The translations under genes were made by a program, and so were the position numbers. DNA of 64,000 nucleotides from Actinomadura spongiicola. Its GTDB lineage: Bacteria > Actinomycetota > Actinomycetes > Streptosporangiales > Streptosporangiaceae. The notes under the pieces are model-generated. The model was not told the origin of the DNA, searched no databases, and saw only the letters and a program-made list of their open reading frames with translations. The stretch is taken from assembly GCF_003432485.1 (NCBI RefSeq), contig NZ_QVNQ01000015.1, positions 58,841 to 122,840 on the forward strand, given 5' to 3'. Shown here one piece after another: positions 9,467 through 17,981 of this stretch. Numbering within the stretch: position 1 is the first letter of the stretch; the number at the start of each line of letters is the position of its first letter.

Positions 9467-10477
9467 TCAGTAGCGTCCGCCGACGGCCGTCGGGACGCCG
9501 TCCAGTTCGGCGAGGTCGTCCGGGGTGAGGTCCAGGTCGGCGGCGCCCGCGTTGTCGCGCAGATAGCGGGACTTCTTGGTGCCGGGGATCGGGAGGACGT
9601 GGTCGCCCTGCGCGAGCGTCCAGGCGATGGCGACCTGCGCCGGGGTCGCGCCGTGCCGTTCGGCGACGCCGCGGACGACGTCCACGATGCGCAGGTTCGC
9701 GCTCAGCGCGTCCTCCTGGAACCGGGGACTGCCACCGCGGAAGTCGGTGTCCTCGAAGTCGGCGGCGGTGACGGTCCCGGTGAGGAAGCCCCGTCCGAGC
9801 GGCGAGAACGGCACGAACGCCGCGCCGTTGGCGGCGCACCACGCGACCACGTCGCCCGCTCCCTGCGCCGCGGCCGGGTCGTCGCCGGGAAGCCGGCCCG
9901 CGACGCCGCCGGGCGCGCCCATCGCGTCACGCGTCCACAGCGACAGCTCGGACTGGACGGCGGCGACCGGGTGGATCGCGTGCGCCTGGGCGGCCTGGGC
10001 CACGCTGACCTCCGACAGGCCCAGCCCGCGGACCTTTCCCTCGGCGACCAGCTCGGCCATCGCGCCCCACGTGTCGGCGAGCGGCACCTCCGGATCGACG
10101 CGGTGCAGGTAGTACAGGTCGATCACGTCGGTGCGCAGGCGGCGCAGGCTGTCCTCGGCGGACGCCTTGACGTGCTCGGGCGTGCCCCGCCTGACGAGCT
10201 CCCTGGTCGCGAGGTCCGCGACCACGAGACCCGTCTTGGTGGCGACGACCGCCTCGTCCCGCCGCCCGGCCAGCGCGCGGCCGACGAGCGTCTCGTTGTG
10301 GCCGTCGCCGTAGGGCTGCGCGGTGTCCAGGAACGTGACGCCGAGGTCCAGCGCCTCCCGGATCAGCGCGACCGACGTGTCGTCGTCCCGCTCGGACTCG
10401 GAGTAGGCCCAGCTCATCCCCATGCAGCCGAGACCGACCGCGCCGACCGGCGTACCCGCGAATTCACGTGTTCTCAT
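9467..10477 (-). CDS. Aldo/keto reductase
   Basis: The product has 336 residues and the start ATG 10477 lies behind a GGGGG-rich site. The aldo/keto reductase tetrad is in place: D51 (FLDTAQPYG), Y56, K81 (VATKTG) and H125 (YYLHRVDPE). The C-terminal NADPH-binding signature near GTKKSRYLRDN is also intact. Such TIM-barrel enzymes reduce aldehydes or ketones with NADPH in the cytoplasm. The gene lies 29 bp after the SDR gene on the same strand and is probably co-transcribed with it and with the regulator at 11,382, suggesting an inducible carbonyl-reduction unit. Substrate unknown. Confidence 0.9.
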   Translation of the reverse strand: MRTREFAGTPVGAVGLGCMGMSWAYSESERDDDTSVALIREALDLGVTFLDTAQPYGDGHNETLVGRALAGRRDEAVVATKTGLVVADLATRELVRRGTPEHVKASAEDSLRRLRTDVIDLYYLHRVDPEVPLADTWGAMAELVAEGKVRGLGLSEVSVAQAAQAHAIHPVAAVQSELSLWTRDAMGAPGGVAGRLPGDDPAAAQGAGDVVAWCAANGAAFVPFSPLGRGFLTGTVTAADFEDTDFRGGSPRFQEDALSANLRIVDVVRGVAERHGATPAQVAIAWTLAQGDHVLPIPGTKKSRYLRDNAGAADLDLTPDDLAELDGVPTAVGGRY

Positions 10478-10506
10478 TTTCGCCCCCTTTTCTCTGGTCC
10501 GGTGTG

Positions 10507-11289
10507 TCACGCAACCGCCATGTCGAGCCGGGACGGACCGGCGACGGCGGCGACGAGGCCGCCGTCCACGATGAGGTCCTGGCCGTTGACATAGGCGGCG
10601 TCCGCCGAGGCGAGGAAGGCGACCACGTCCGCCACCTCCTCCGCGGTACCGATCCGGCCGGAGGCGATCTGTGCTCGGATGGCGTCGGCCTCGTCCGCAG
10701 GAACGGCGTCTCGGTACATGGGCGTGTCGATATAACCGGGGCTGACCGAGTTGACACGGATTCCCTCCGGGCCCAGTTCCGCGGCCAGGGTTCGGGTCAG
10801 GCTCTGCACGGCCGCCTTCGTCGCCGAGTACACCGAGCCGACGGGCAGACCGCGGTGCAGCGTCCACGACGCGTTGATGACGATCGCGGCGTCCGTGGTC
10901 AGCAGTGGCAGCGCCTTCTGGATGCTGAAGTAAACGCCCTTGAAGTTGACGTTCACGGCGCGGTCGAACTCGTCCTCGGTCGTCTGCGCGGCGGGCCCGA
11001 AAACGGCGATCCCCGCGTTGGCGAAGAGCACGTCCAAGTGGCCGTGCCGCTCCCTCACGGTCTCCGTCAGGGCGTCCAGGTCGGACAGGCTCGTTACGTC
11101 GGCGCGCACGGCGAGAACCCGGTCGCCGCCCAGTTCCTTGACGGCGGAGTCCAGGCGGGCCTGGTCGCGCCCCGTGATGACGACGGACGCACCCTCGGCC
11201 AGGAGTCGCCGTGCGACGGCCAGCCCCATTCCGCTCGTTCCGCCGGTGATCAAAGCCGTCTTACCCGTGAATCGCGTGTCATGTGTCAT
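10507..11289 (-). CDS. Short-chain dehydrogenase/reductase
   Basis: A classical SDR of 260 residues. The Rossmann motif TGGTSGMG is at residues 15-22, NAG at 91-93, the catalytic Ser at 141, and YSATK gives Y154 and K158. The C-terminal NGQDLIVDGG is typical of NAD(P)-dependent oxidoreductases acting on hydroxyl or keto groups. ATG 11289 was chosen because the Rossmann strand follows directly; the ribosome site is weak. It sits 92 bp after an MmyB-type regulator gene and 29 bp before the aldo/keto reductase gene, all on one strand. MmyB-type regulators are frequently found next to SDR genes, so local control is likely. Confidence 0.92.
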   Translation of the reverse strand: MTHDTRFTGKTALITGGTSGMGLAVARRLLAEGASVVITGRDQARLDSAVKELGGDRVLAVRADVTSLSDLDALTETVRERHGHLDVLFANAGIAVFGPAAQTTEDEFDRAVNVNFKGVYFSIQKALPLLTTDAAIVINASWTLHRGLPVGSVYSATKAAVQSLTRTLAAELGPEGIRVNSVSPGYIDTPMYRDAVPADEADAIRAQIASGRIGTAEEVADVVAFLASADAAYVNGQDLIVDGGLVAAVAGPSRLDMAVA

Positions 11290-11381
11290 GAAGACGATCG
11301 TGCCTACCGCGGGTGAGGGGCGGCAGTGTCGGCTCATCCTGGGTCTGGCACCACCACCCTGCCGACGATCCTTCCGGCGGG

Positions 11382-12230
11382 TCAGCCCGCGGCCGCGAGG
11401 CCCGGCCGGGCCGCCAGCAGTTCGAGGCGCTCCAGCGTCCCGGTCCCCGGGCGCGGGTTGTACAGGACGAGGCCCTGCCCGGGACGGTCCTGGATCGGCA
11501 GCACCGTCGAATCGAAGATCAGATCGCCCATTTCGGGATGCCGGATCGCCTTCACCGCCTGCGTCCCGGCGCTGACCTCGTGCCGCTGCCACAGCTCCGC
11601 GAACTCGGGGCTGACGGCCATCAGATCATCGGCGATCCGCGCGAACTCCGGGTCGTCGGGGTAGCGGGCCGCCTCGGCGCGGAACCGTCCGACGATGTCG
11701 CGTGCGACGGCGGACCACTGCGGGTGCAGGTCGCGGTAGCGGACGCTGGTGAAGAAGATGACCAGGCAGTTGTGGTCGGTGTCGACGTAGCCGAACACCT
11801 CGCGGGCGGTGTCGTTGTAGGCGATCAGGTTCCAGTACCGGTCCCTGATGTAGGCGGGGCGGGGGGACCAGGCGTCCAGGACCCGCTGCAGCTCGGGGGT
11901 GACCTGCGCGACCGGTTCCGCCTCGGCGGGAGGCGGGTTCAGGCCCGCGAGCAGGTACAGGTGGACGCGTTCGGCCTCGTCCAGCCGCAGGGCGCGGGCG
12001 ATCGCGTCCAGGACGTCCCCGGACACCTTGATGTCGCGTCCCTGCTCCAGCCACGTGTACCAGGACACGCCCACCCCGGCGAGCACGGCGACCTCTTCCC
12101 GTCGCAGTCCCGGGGTACGGCGCCGGCCGCCGTCGGGCATGCCGACGTCGGCGGGGGTGAGGCGGGCGCGGCGTGTCCGCAGGAAGTCGCGGAGTTCCTC
12201 GTGTCGGCGACCGGACGTGGGGCTTGCCAT
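11382..12230 (-). CDS. XRE-family regulator with MmyB-like ligand-binding domain
   Basis: The product has 282 residues. An N-terminal helix-turn-helix spans about residues 10-90 (TPGLRREEVAVLAGVGVSWY, then TWLEQGRD). The C-terminal PAS-like MmyB domain follows (RYWNLIAYNDTAREVFGYVD and later NLxxxxF-type segments), which in Streptomyces and Chloroflexus homologues is predicted to bind fatty-acid-like ligands. It probably represses or activates the downstream SDR/aldo-keto reductase genes in response to a hydrophobic ligand. ATG 12230 directly precedes the conserved N-terminus. Gene order regulator-SDR-AKR on one strand suggests an autoregulated operon. Confidence 0.88.
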   Translation of the reverse strand: MASPTSGRRHEELRDFLRTRRARLTPADVGMPDGGRRRTPGLRREEVAVLAGVGVSWYTWLEQGRDIKVSGDVLDAIARALRLDEAERVHLYLLAGLNPPPAEAEPVAQVTPELQRVLDAWSPRPAYIRDRYWNLIAYNDTAREVFGYVDTDHNCLVIFFTSVRYRDLHPQWSAVARDIVGRFRAEAARYPDDPEFARIADDLMAVSPEFAELWQRHEVSAGTQAVKAIRHPEMGDLIFDSTVLPIQDRPGQGLVLYNPRPGTGTLERLELLAARPGLAAAG

Positions 12231-12298
12231 ACCGCCACGATATCCGCCGGTCCGCCGGGCGCGGCGGCCCAGCGGCCTGCCCGAGCATCGAACGATCG

Positions 12299-13552
12299 TC
12301 AGAGGGAGTCGCTCCGCACGGCGGGTTCGGTCTCCGGCGGTGTGTGCCGGGGTGTCGTCGGCCGGTTCCGTGCGCCGGGCGCGGCCCGCTCGGACGGCCT
12401 GGCGCGGTGCAGGAGGTCGAACAGGCGGTCCCAGCGGGCCAAAACCACGTCCGGGTGGAACCTCAGCACCGCGGCGCGCGCCTCGGCGCCGAGGGCGCGG
12501 CGCAGGTCCGGGTCGTCGATGAGGCGTTCGAGTTCGCGGGCGAACGCGCGGACGTCGCCGGGCTCGACCAGGACGCCGCCCCGCTCGCCGATCAGCGCCC
12601 GGACCCCCGGCGCGCAGTCGGACGCGACCGTCGGCAGCCCGTACGCCATGGCCTCCAGCACCGACATCGGGAAACCCTCGGCCCGTGACGGCAACGCGAA
12701 GATCGACGCCTCGACGAGCGCCTCCTCGACCTCGGTCACCACGCCCCTGAACTCCACCGAACCGGACAGGCCCGCCGCGTCCGCCTGCGCTCGGAGCCGC
12801 TCCTCCTCCGGTCCGCCGCCGTAGACGTGCAGCCGCCACTCCGGACGGCGCGCGGCGACCCGCTCCCACGCCTCCAGCATCAGGTCGACGCCCTTCTCGT
12901 AGGACAGGCGGCCGACGCAGGCCACGACCGGCAGGTCGAGCGTGGGATGGACGTCCGGCGTGACGTGCAGCGCGTTCGGGATGTAGTCGACGTTGGTCAT
13001 GCCGTCCCCGGCCCAGGCGTCGGCGTCCTCGGCGGTGAGGACGAGCATCCGGTCGGCGTCCGCGTAGTGCTCCCTGACCCGCCGGTAGCGCGACGAGGCG
13101 CGGGTGGCCGCGAACGACTCGTGGCTCATGCCGATGATCCGCAACCCGGTGGTGTCGGCCAGCCGCACCCACTCCATCGCCCACACCTGCGCCGCGATCA
13201 CCACCGCGCCCGGCCGGGTGGCGGCGAACAGCCGCGACAGCCGGGCGGCGCCGCGCCGCTGGGCCGCCGACCGCCGCCGGTCGCGGACGCGGGCGGCCAC
13301 GTTCAGGCGCTGCCGGAACGTCCGCGGACGCCAGGCCATCGACGGCGACCGCCAGGCCCGGTGCAGGACCTCGACGGCGTAGGAGCCGTCCCGGCCGTGG
13401 TGGTGCGCCGCCGTCCCCGGCGTGATCCCGACCAGCGTGACGCGGTCACCGCGCCGCGCCAGCAGCCGCGCCAGATGGTGCGCCCAGCGTTGCAGGCCGC
13501 CCATGTCGTCGACGTTGTTGCACACGATGAAGACGTCACGCGGCGCGGCCAT
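12299..13552 (-). CDS. Glycosyltransferase family 4
   Basis: A 417-residue GT-B enzyme. The N-terminal domain has the acceptor-side loop DDMGGLQRWAHHLARLLARR; the C-terminal half shows VACVGRLSYEKGVDLMLEAW and the EX7E-type donor site in EGFPMSVLEAMAYGLPTVAS. It retains the nucleotide-sugar donor features of GT4 transferases and has no membrane segment. ATG 13552 follows GGGAGG and overlaps the end of the GT2-TagF gene by 17 bp, so the two are an operon. It probably decorates or starts the polyol-phosphate wall polymer made with the TagF-like partner. Acceptor unknown. Confidence 0.88.
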   Translation of the reverse strand: MAAPRDVFIVCNNVDDMGGLQRWAHHLARLLARRGDRVTLVGITPGTAAHHHGRDGSYAVEVLHRAWRSPSMAWRPRTFRQRLNVAARVRDRRRSAAQRRGAARLSRLFAATRPGAVVIAAQVWAMEWVRLADTTGLRIIGMSHESFAATRASSRYRRVREHYADADRMLVLTAEDADAWAGDGMTNVDYIPNALHVTPDVHPTLDLPVVACVGRLSYEKGVDLMLEAWERVAARRPEWRLHVYGGGPEEERLRAQADAAGLSGSVEFRGVVTEVEEALVEASIFALPSRAEGFPMSVLEAMAYGLPTVASDCAPGVRALIGERGGVLVEPGDVRAFARELERLIDDPDLRRALGAEARAAVLRFHPDVVLARWDRLFDLLHRARPSERAAPGARNRPTTPRHTPPETEPAVRSDSL

Positions 13553-16442
13553 CGCGTTCCTCCCTGTGGCTCGGCGACGCGGCGGGGAAGAAGCGGTCCA
13601 CCACCGTGCGGGCGGCGGCGCCGCGGTCGTGCTCGCCGAAGCGGGCGGCGAACGCGCGGCGGCGGGCGGCGTGGGCGGCGTCCGCGTCGTCCAGGGCGGC
13701 GAGGGCGGCGACCAGCTCGTCCTCGGTGCGGGTGACGGGGCCGGGAGCGTGCCGTTCCAGGTCGAAGTAGCCGGTGGTGCGGTCCCTTCCGTCCGGGAGG
13801 TGCAGGATGATCGGCCGGTCGAGCAGGGCGAAGTCGAACATGATCGAGGAGTGGTCGGTGATCAACGCGTCGGCGAGCAGGAGCAGCGGGGTGACGTCGG
13901 GCACGTCCCCGACGTCCCGCATGACCGCGCGGGCGCCCGGCGGAAGATCGGCGCGGCACAGGTAGTGCGGCCGGACGAGGAGCACGAGCTCCTCCCCCAA
14001 CTCCCGCGCGAACACGCCGGGGTCGATGGGCGGCGCCAGCGTCCTCACCGGGCGTCCCTTCGGCCCGGTCGTGAACGTCGGCGCGTAAAGGACGACGCGG
14101 CGGCCGTCGTCCAGGCCGAGCGTCCGGCGGAGTCCGTCGATCTCGGCGGCCAGCTCCGGATCGCCGTCCACACCGTTGATCAGCGGGTCGTTGCGGGGAT
14201 AACCGGCCGGGAGCAGCTCGGCGCGGACGCCGAGGCCGTCGCACAGCGTCTCGACGTCGTGCGCGGACCGGACGAGGAAGCAGTCGAAGCGTTCCACCTT
14301 CCGCCGCAGCCGCGCCCTCTCGGCGACGGAGGCGCGCTTGATCCGCGGCTGGTCGTGCCCCATCAGCTTGAACGCCGACCCGTGCCAGGTCTGCACGTAG
14401 ATGGTCTCGGACCGTTTGCGGAGCCCCTCGGGGAAGCCCTGGTCGTCGACCCAGAACCGGGCCCGCGCGAGTGCGAGGTAGTAGGGCCACGAGCCGCGCC
14501 GCACCAGCTTGGCGTCCCTCGGGAACCCCTTGGAGGACGACGTGTACGCCCACACGGCCCGCACGGCCCTGCCGGACCGGCGCAGCTCCCGGTAGACGTA
14601 CTTGGGGTTGCCGGAGTACCTCTCCCCCAGGTGGCTTTCGAAGACCACCTGCTCCGGCCGGACGGGCAGCCGCGTCAGCACGTGGTTGAACACGGCCGTC
14701 TTGGTCTGGCGGGACGTCATGGCGCGCCGCACGGCCGTCTCCGTCCGCCACACCCGACGCGCCCACCGCAGGACGGGCCGTCCCGCCGGGGACCGCGCGG
14801 CCCGGCGCGCGGCGGCGCCCGCGAGACGCGCCCACGGCGTGCTCGTCTCCAACGCGAACGCCAGATGCCCCCCGCTGGTGACATAGGAGCGGAGCCGGTC
14901 GGCGGCCAGCCGCGTCAGGCGGGGCCGGACGGGCAGCGCGACACCGCCCAACGGCGGCGATCCGTCGCCCGCGCCGAGCCGGGTGACCATCTCCTCGCCG
15001 TTCACCCGGACCCGGAGCCGCACGTCCCAGATCGGATCGATCAACCCGACGGGCCGGATGCGTCGCCTCGGATCGAACTCGGTGTGCCAGCCCAGCCGGT
15101 CGCCCTCGTGCCGGACCTTGACGCGGACCCGTCCCGCCGGGACGCGGCGGCGCCGGTCACGGAACTCCAGCGTCCCGGTCAGATCGGCGTCCGGGCCGAT
15201 CCGGCCGAGCGGGTTCAGCACGTGACCGGCCATGCGGACGCGGCCGCCGCGCGTCTCCAGCCGCGTCACCGTGTTCACCGGACGCAGCTCCCTGAGGCTC
15301 CGCAGGTGGAAGCCGAAGCCGGTGACGTCCAGGACGCGGCGGCCGAGCGCCCCGCGGGGGCGGCCCGTACCCCAGAAGACCCGTCCGTTCCGCTCCACGA
15401 GCCTCGCGCGCAGTTCGGGCGAGACGCCCTGCCGTTCGTACTCGGCGGCGGCGACGGCGCCCGCGTGGTCCCCCTCGCGGAGCAGGTAGGCGGCGATCGC
15501 GGCCAGCGGGTTGGCCTGCTCGAACGCCTCCGGATCGAGTTCGGCCAGGTATCCGGTCGCCAGGTCGAGCAGGCGCTCCCGTTGACCGGCGGCGACGCCG
15601 CGCAGCTCGCGCAAGTGGATCGCCAGGTCGTGGTTGACGAACTTGACGTCCTTGGCGCGTCCCAGCTCGTGGGCGCCGTCCAAGGCGAACAGCATGTCGA
15701 TACGCCGGTGGATCTCCAGCCGGTCGGCGAAGCTGGCCGGATCGGCGCGCCGGTCGGAGATGGACGGCGCCGGTGCCCGCTCCCGGACCAGCCAGTGGTA
15801 CACCCGGTGCGGGATCAGCGCCGTCCGCCGGGCGACCAGGTACGCCTCGGCGGTGAACAGCAGATCCTCGTAGTGCAGGTCCTCGACGAACCGCAGGGCG
15901 TGCTCGTCCAGGAAGTCGCGCCGGTAGAGCTTGTTGGTCGACAGCGTGTCGTAGAGCAGGTTGGGGTTCTGGTCCAGCGGCCCGTACACGGCCCTGCGCC
16001 GGTAGAGCCACGGGAACCAGGGGCGGACGCGGCCCCGGCCGCCCTCGGGCACGTCCAGGAAGATCCGCTCGCACAGCCCGGACGCCAGGTCGGCGCCGGC
16101 GTCCTCGACGGCGGCGAGGAGGTTGAGGCAGGCGTGCCGGTCCAGGAGGTCGTCGCTGTCGAGGAACATCACGTACCGGCCGGTGGACGCGTCGATCCCG
16201 GCGTTGCGGGGCCGTCCGCAGCCGCCCGAGTTCTCCGGCAGGTGGACGGCTCTGACCCGTCCCGGATGCGCGGCGGCGAGCCGGTCGGCGACCTCGGCCG
16301 TTCCGTCGGTGCTGGCGTCGTCCACGATCACCGTCTCGACGCCGCCGAGGGACTGCGCCAGCGACGAGGCGACGGCCCGTGGCAGCCGCCGCGCGTCGTT
16401 GTAGGCGATCACGACGACGCTGACGTCCGGGCGCACCCCCAT
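13536..16442 (-). CDS. GT2 glycosyltransferase fused to TagF-like polyol-phosphate transferase
   Basis: The product has 968 residues and two catalytic modules. Residues 1 to about 260 are a GT-A fold glycosyltransferase family 2 domain (VIAYNDARRLPR, VDDASTDGT, metal-binding DSDD in VMFLDSDDLLDR). A beta-rich linker (about 300-540) follows. The C-terminal half is a CDP-glycerol glycerophosphotransferase (TagF/TarF) domain with YVQTWHGSAFKLMGHD and ADALITDHSSIMFDF, carrying the two catalytic His. Such proteins polymerise teichoic-acid chains on the inner membrane face. ATG 16442 is chosen because GGGGGAGGG lies just upstream; the frame is open 13 codons further. It heads a two-gene unit with the GT4 gene. 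Confidence 0.9.
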   Translation of the reverse strand: MGVRPDVSVVVIAYNDARRLPRAVASSLAQSLGGVETVIVDDASTDGTAEVADRLAAAHPGRVRAVHLPENSGGCGRPRNAGIDASTGRYVMFLDSDDLLDRHACLNLLAAVEDAGADLASGLCERIFLDVPEGGRGRVRPWFPWLYRRRAVYGPLDQNPNLLYDTLSTNKLYRRDFLDEHALRFVEDLHYEDLLFTAEAYLVARRTALIPHRVYHWLVRERAPAPSISDRRADPASFADRLEIHRRIDMLFALDGAHELGRAKDVKFVNHDLAIHLRELRGVAAGQRERLLDLATGYLAELDPEAFEQANPLAAIAAYLLREGDHAGAVAAAEYERQGVSPELRARLVERNGRVFWGTGRPRGALGRRVLDVTGFGFHLRSLRELRPVNTVTRLETRGGRVRMAGHVLNPLGRIGPDADLTGTLEFRDRRRRVPAGRVRVKVRHEGDRLGWHTEFDPRRRIRPVGLIDPIWDVRLRVRVNGEEMVTRLGAGDGSPPLGGVALPVRPRLTRLAADRLRSYVTSGGHLAFALETSTPWARLAGAAARRAARSPAGRPVLRWARRVWRTETAVRRAMTSRQTKTAVFNHVLTRLPVRPEQVVFESHLGERYSGNPKYVYRELRRSGRAVRAVWAYTSSSKGFPRDAKLVRRGSWPYYLALARARFWVDDQGFPEGLRKRSETIYVQTWHGSAFKLMGHDQPRIKRASVAERARLRRKVERFDCFLVRSAHDVETLCDGLGVRAELLPAGYPRNDPLINGVDGDPELAAEIDGLRRTLGLDDGRRVVLYAPTFTTGPKGRPVRTLAPPIDPGVFARELGEELVLLVRPHYLCRADLPPGARAVMRDVGDVPDVTPLLLLADALITDHSSIMFDFALLDRPIILHLPDGRDRTTGYFDLERHAPGPVTRTEDELVAALAALDDADAAHAARRRAFAARFGEHDRGAAARTVVDRFFPAASPSHREERDGRAA

Positions 16443-16589
16443 GGCCCTCCCCCCACGGCTCCGGTCCTCGGACACGTGCACGGAGTTCTATCCAGGAACG
16501 CCGTGTCGAGGTCCACGAGCAATCAAAGGCTGTCAATGCTTGGCATTACCCGCCTTCGGCGGAGACATGGGTTACATCAGCCTGGAACG

Positions 16590-16627
16590 CCCGAAGGCGC
16601 CCGGCGAGTTCGCCGGGCGCCTTCGGG
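16590..16627 (-). terminator. Rho-independent-type hairpin after CHAP gene
   Basis: A perfect 18-bp stem (left arm CCCGAAGGCGCCCGGCGA, loop GT) begins 11 bp beyond the CHAP stop codon. There is no U-tract, as is usual for actinomycete terminators. It should isolate the CHAP gene from the wall-polymer operon downstream. Confidence 0.8.
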
Positions 16628-16637
16628 TCAGGCTAGG

Positions 16638-17399
16638 TCAGGACGCGTAGTCCGGGTAGCCGTAACCAACGATCTGGGACTTGTCGCGGACCTTCTTCTT
16701 GACCGCGTTGTCCGTGTTGCCCTCGATGGTACGGACGGTGCCGTCGCCGTTGTCCTTGACGACGATGCCGACGTGGTCGATGTCGCCGATGTCACCGCCG
16801 GAGCCGTTCTTCCAGTCGAAGAACACCACCGCGCCGGGCTTGGGCTTCTTGCCCCAGCGGTCGGTGTCCTTGAACCACGTGGCGTGCTTGACGGTGTAGG
16901 CGTCCCAGCCCATGTTCTTCACACCGGTCTGGGCGCCGAGCCACGAGACGAACATGTTGCACCACTGCGCGCCGTTGTAGGCGCGGACGGGGAAGCCTCC
17001 GTCGCGTTCGGCGGTCGCCTTGGCGTGCGGGGTCGACACGTACCACTTGTGGAACTTGGTCATGCCGCCCTTGCCCTCGGTGATGCCGATCTGCTTCTCC
17101 GCGAGCTCGATCACCTCGGCGGGCTTGACCGCGTGCGGGGGCACCTTGAAGCCCTGCTCGCGGGCCTCGGACAGCGTCATGGCCTCGGCCCCGGCGGCCT
17201 TCCCGGCCGCGCCCGCGACGCCGGCCTTACCGGCGGCGGCCGCCTGGGCCGGGCTCTCGGCCACGGCGTCGCCACCGGCCAGCGGGTTGATCATCGCCAG
17301 CCCGACGGCGCCGGCGAGGACCGCGCCGACGGCGGCGCCGACGGCCTTGTCCTCGGACGTGAAGTTCTTCAGGGAAAGTCGATCGAAACGACCGGTCAT
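16638..17399 (-). CDS. CHAP-domain cell-wall hydrolase
   Basis: The product has 253 residues. A hydrophobic stretch at about residues 20-40 (VGAAVGAVLAGAVGLAMINP) acts as signal peptide or signal anchor, followed by an Ala/Gly-rich linker. The C-terminal CHAP domain (about 110-250) carries the nucleophile Cys in YNGAQWCNMFVSW, the catalytic His in GDIDHVGIV, and the third residue in TIEGNTDN. CHAP enzymes cleave peptidoglycan peptide bridges as amidases or endopeptidases outside the membrane. ATG 17399 has an AAGGAGA site eight bases upstream. A c-di-AMP riboswitch forms its leader, linking wall remodelling to c-di-AMP, as seen for other actinobacterial hydrolase genes. Confidence 0.9.
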   Translation of the reverse strand: MTGRFDRLSLKNFTSEDKAVGAAVGAVLAGAVGLAMINPLAGGDAVAESPAQAAAAGKAGVAGAAGKAAGAEAMTLSEAREQGFKVPPHAVKPAEVIELAEKQIGITEGKGGMTKFHKWYVSTPHAKATAERDGGFPVRAYNGAQWCNMFVSWLGAQTGVKNMGWDAYTVKHATWFKDTDRWGKKPKPGAVVFFDWKNGSGGDIGDIDHVGIVVKDNGDGTVRTIEGNTDNAVKKKVRDKSQIVGYGYPDYAS

Positions 17400-17423
17400 G
17401 CAGGGAATCTCCTTGTCTCCCAT

Positions 17424-17530
17424 GACGCCTACCGGGTTAGCTGACGGATTCGGGCATGGAAGCAGCCCTACGGCGCGAACTCTCGCGCCGATTCACCCCT
17501 GGAACCTGGGTCCCCGGCTCCGTTCCGGTC
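17424..17530 (-). promoter_or_regulatory. c-di-AMP (ydaO/yuaA) riboswitch
   Basis: Read on the minus strand, this leader contains the conserved blocks of the ydaO aptamer in the right order: GAGCCGGGGACCCAGGTTC, then GGGGTGAATCG, a GC hairpin, GTAGGGCTGC, CCCGAATCCGTCAGCTAAC and CCGGTAGGCG. It ends 25 bp before the CHAP start. In actinobacteria this class sits before resuscitation-factor, NLPC/P60 and CHAP hydrolases and turns expression off when c-di-AMP is high. No clear intrinsic terminator lies between aptamer and start, so translational control is possible. Confidence 0.92.
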
Positions 17531-17981
17531 TCAGATGGACCGTGACGGACTCGGCCTCGCACCGCGTGGCGGTGCCGTCTGGATGGATCTCACTGACTGA
17601 TCTCGATGTGATCGCGCGCATCGTCGGGCGCGCATCGCGGCGGATTCCGCTCCGCGATCCTCGGCCGTGTTCGACACGACCGGCGGCAACGCATGGGACG
17701 CGCTGCGGTGATTCACGTAGAAGGTACCAACTTGGACGAAGAAAGCAAATCCGGCACAAAACTCCGTCTTGCCCGCTCAAAGCCCTCTCAAGGAAGCACC
17801 AACACCGTAAGCCCCGGGTCGATTCCCGATCTTTAGCGAACCGGCCCGCAACCCCTTTGCCAGCAGGGATTACCCGTCGTCGCCCAAATGGTAAAGAACC
17901 TCAACACACCCAGTCGGAAGCCACCCCGCCCGCAAGGCCAGGCCACACACCGTGACCCTCACAGGGCTGATGTGGCGTTGG
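17531..17981. other. Intergenic stretch between riboswitch and phosphatase gene
   Basis: About 450 bp with no convincing coding frame. It is less GC-rich than its surroundings from about 17,700 to 17,900. It must hold the promoter of the riboswitch-controlled CHAP gene (minus strand) and the 3' end of the phosphatase transcript. I could not assign -35/-10 boxes with confidence. Confidence 0.5.

Noticed and set aside
13422..17444. 1340-codon plus-strand frame
   Set aside because: It is antisense to the glycosyltransferase and CHAP genes, with no motif of its own.
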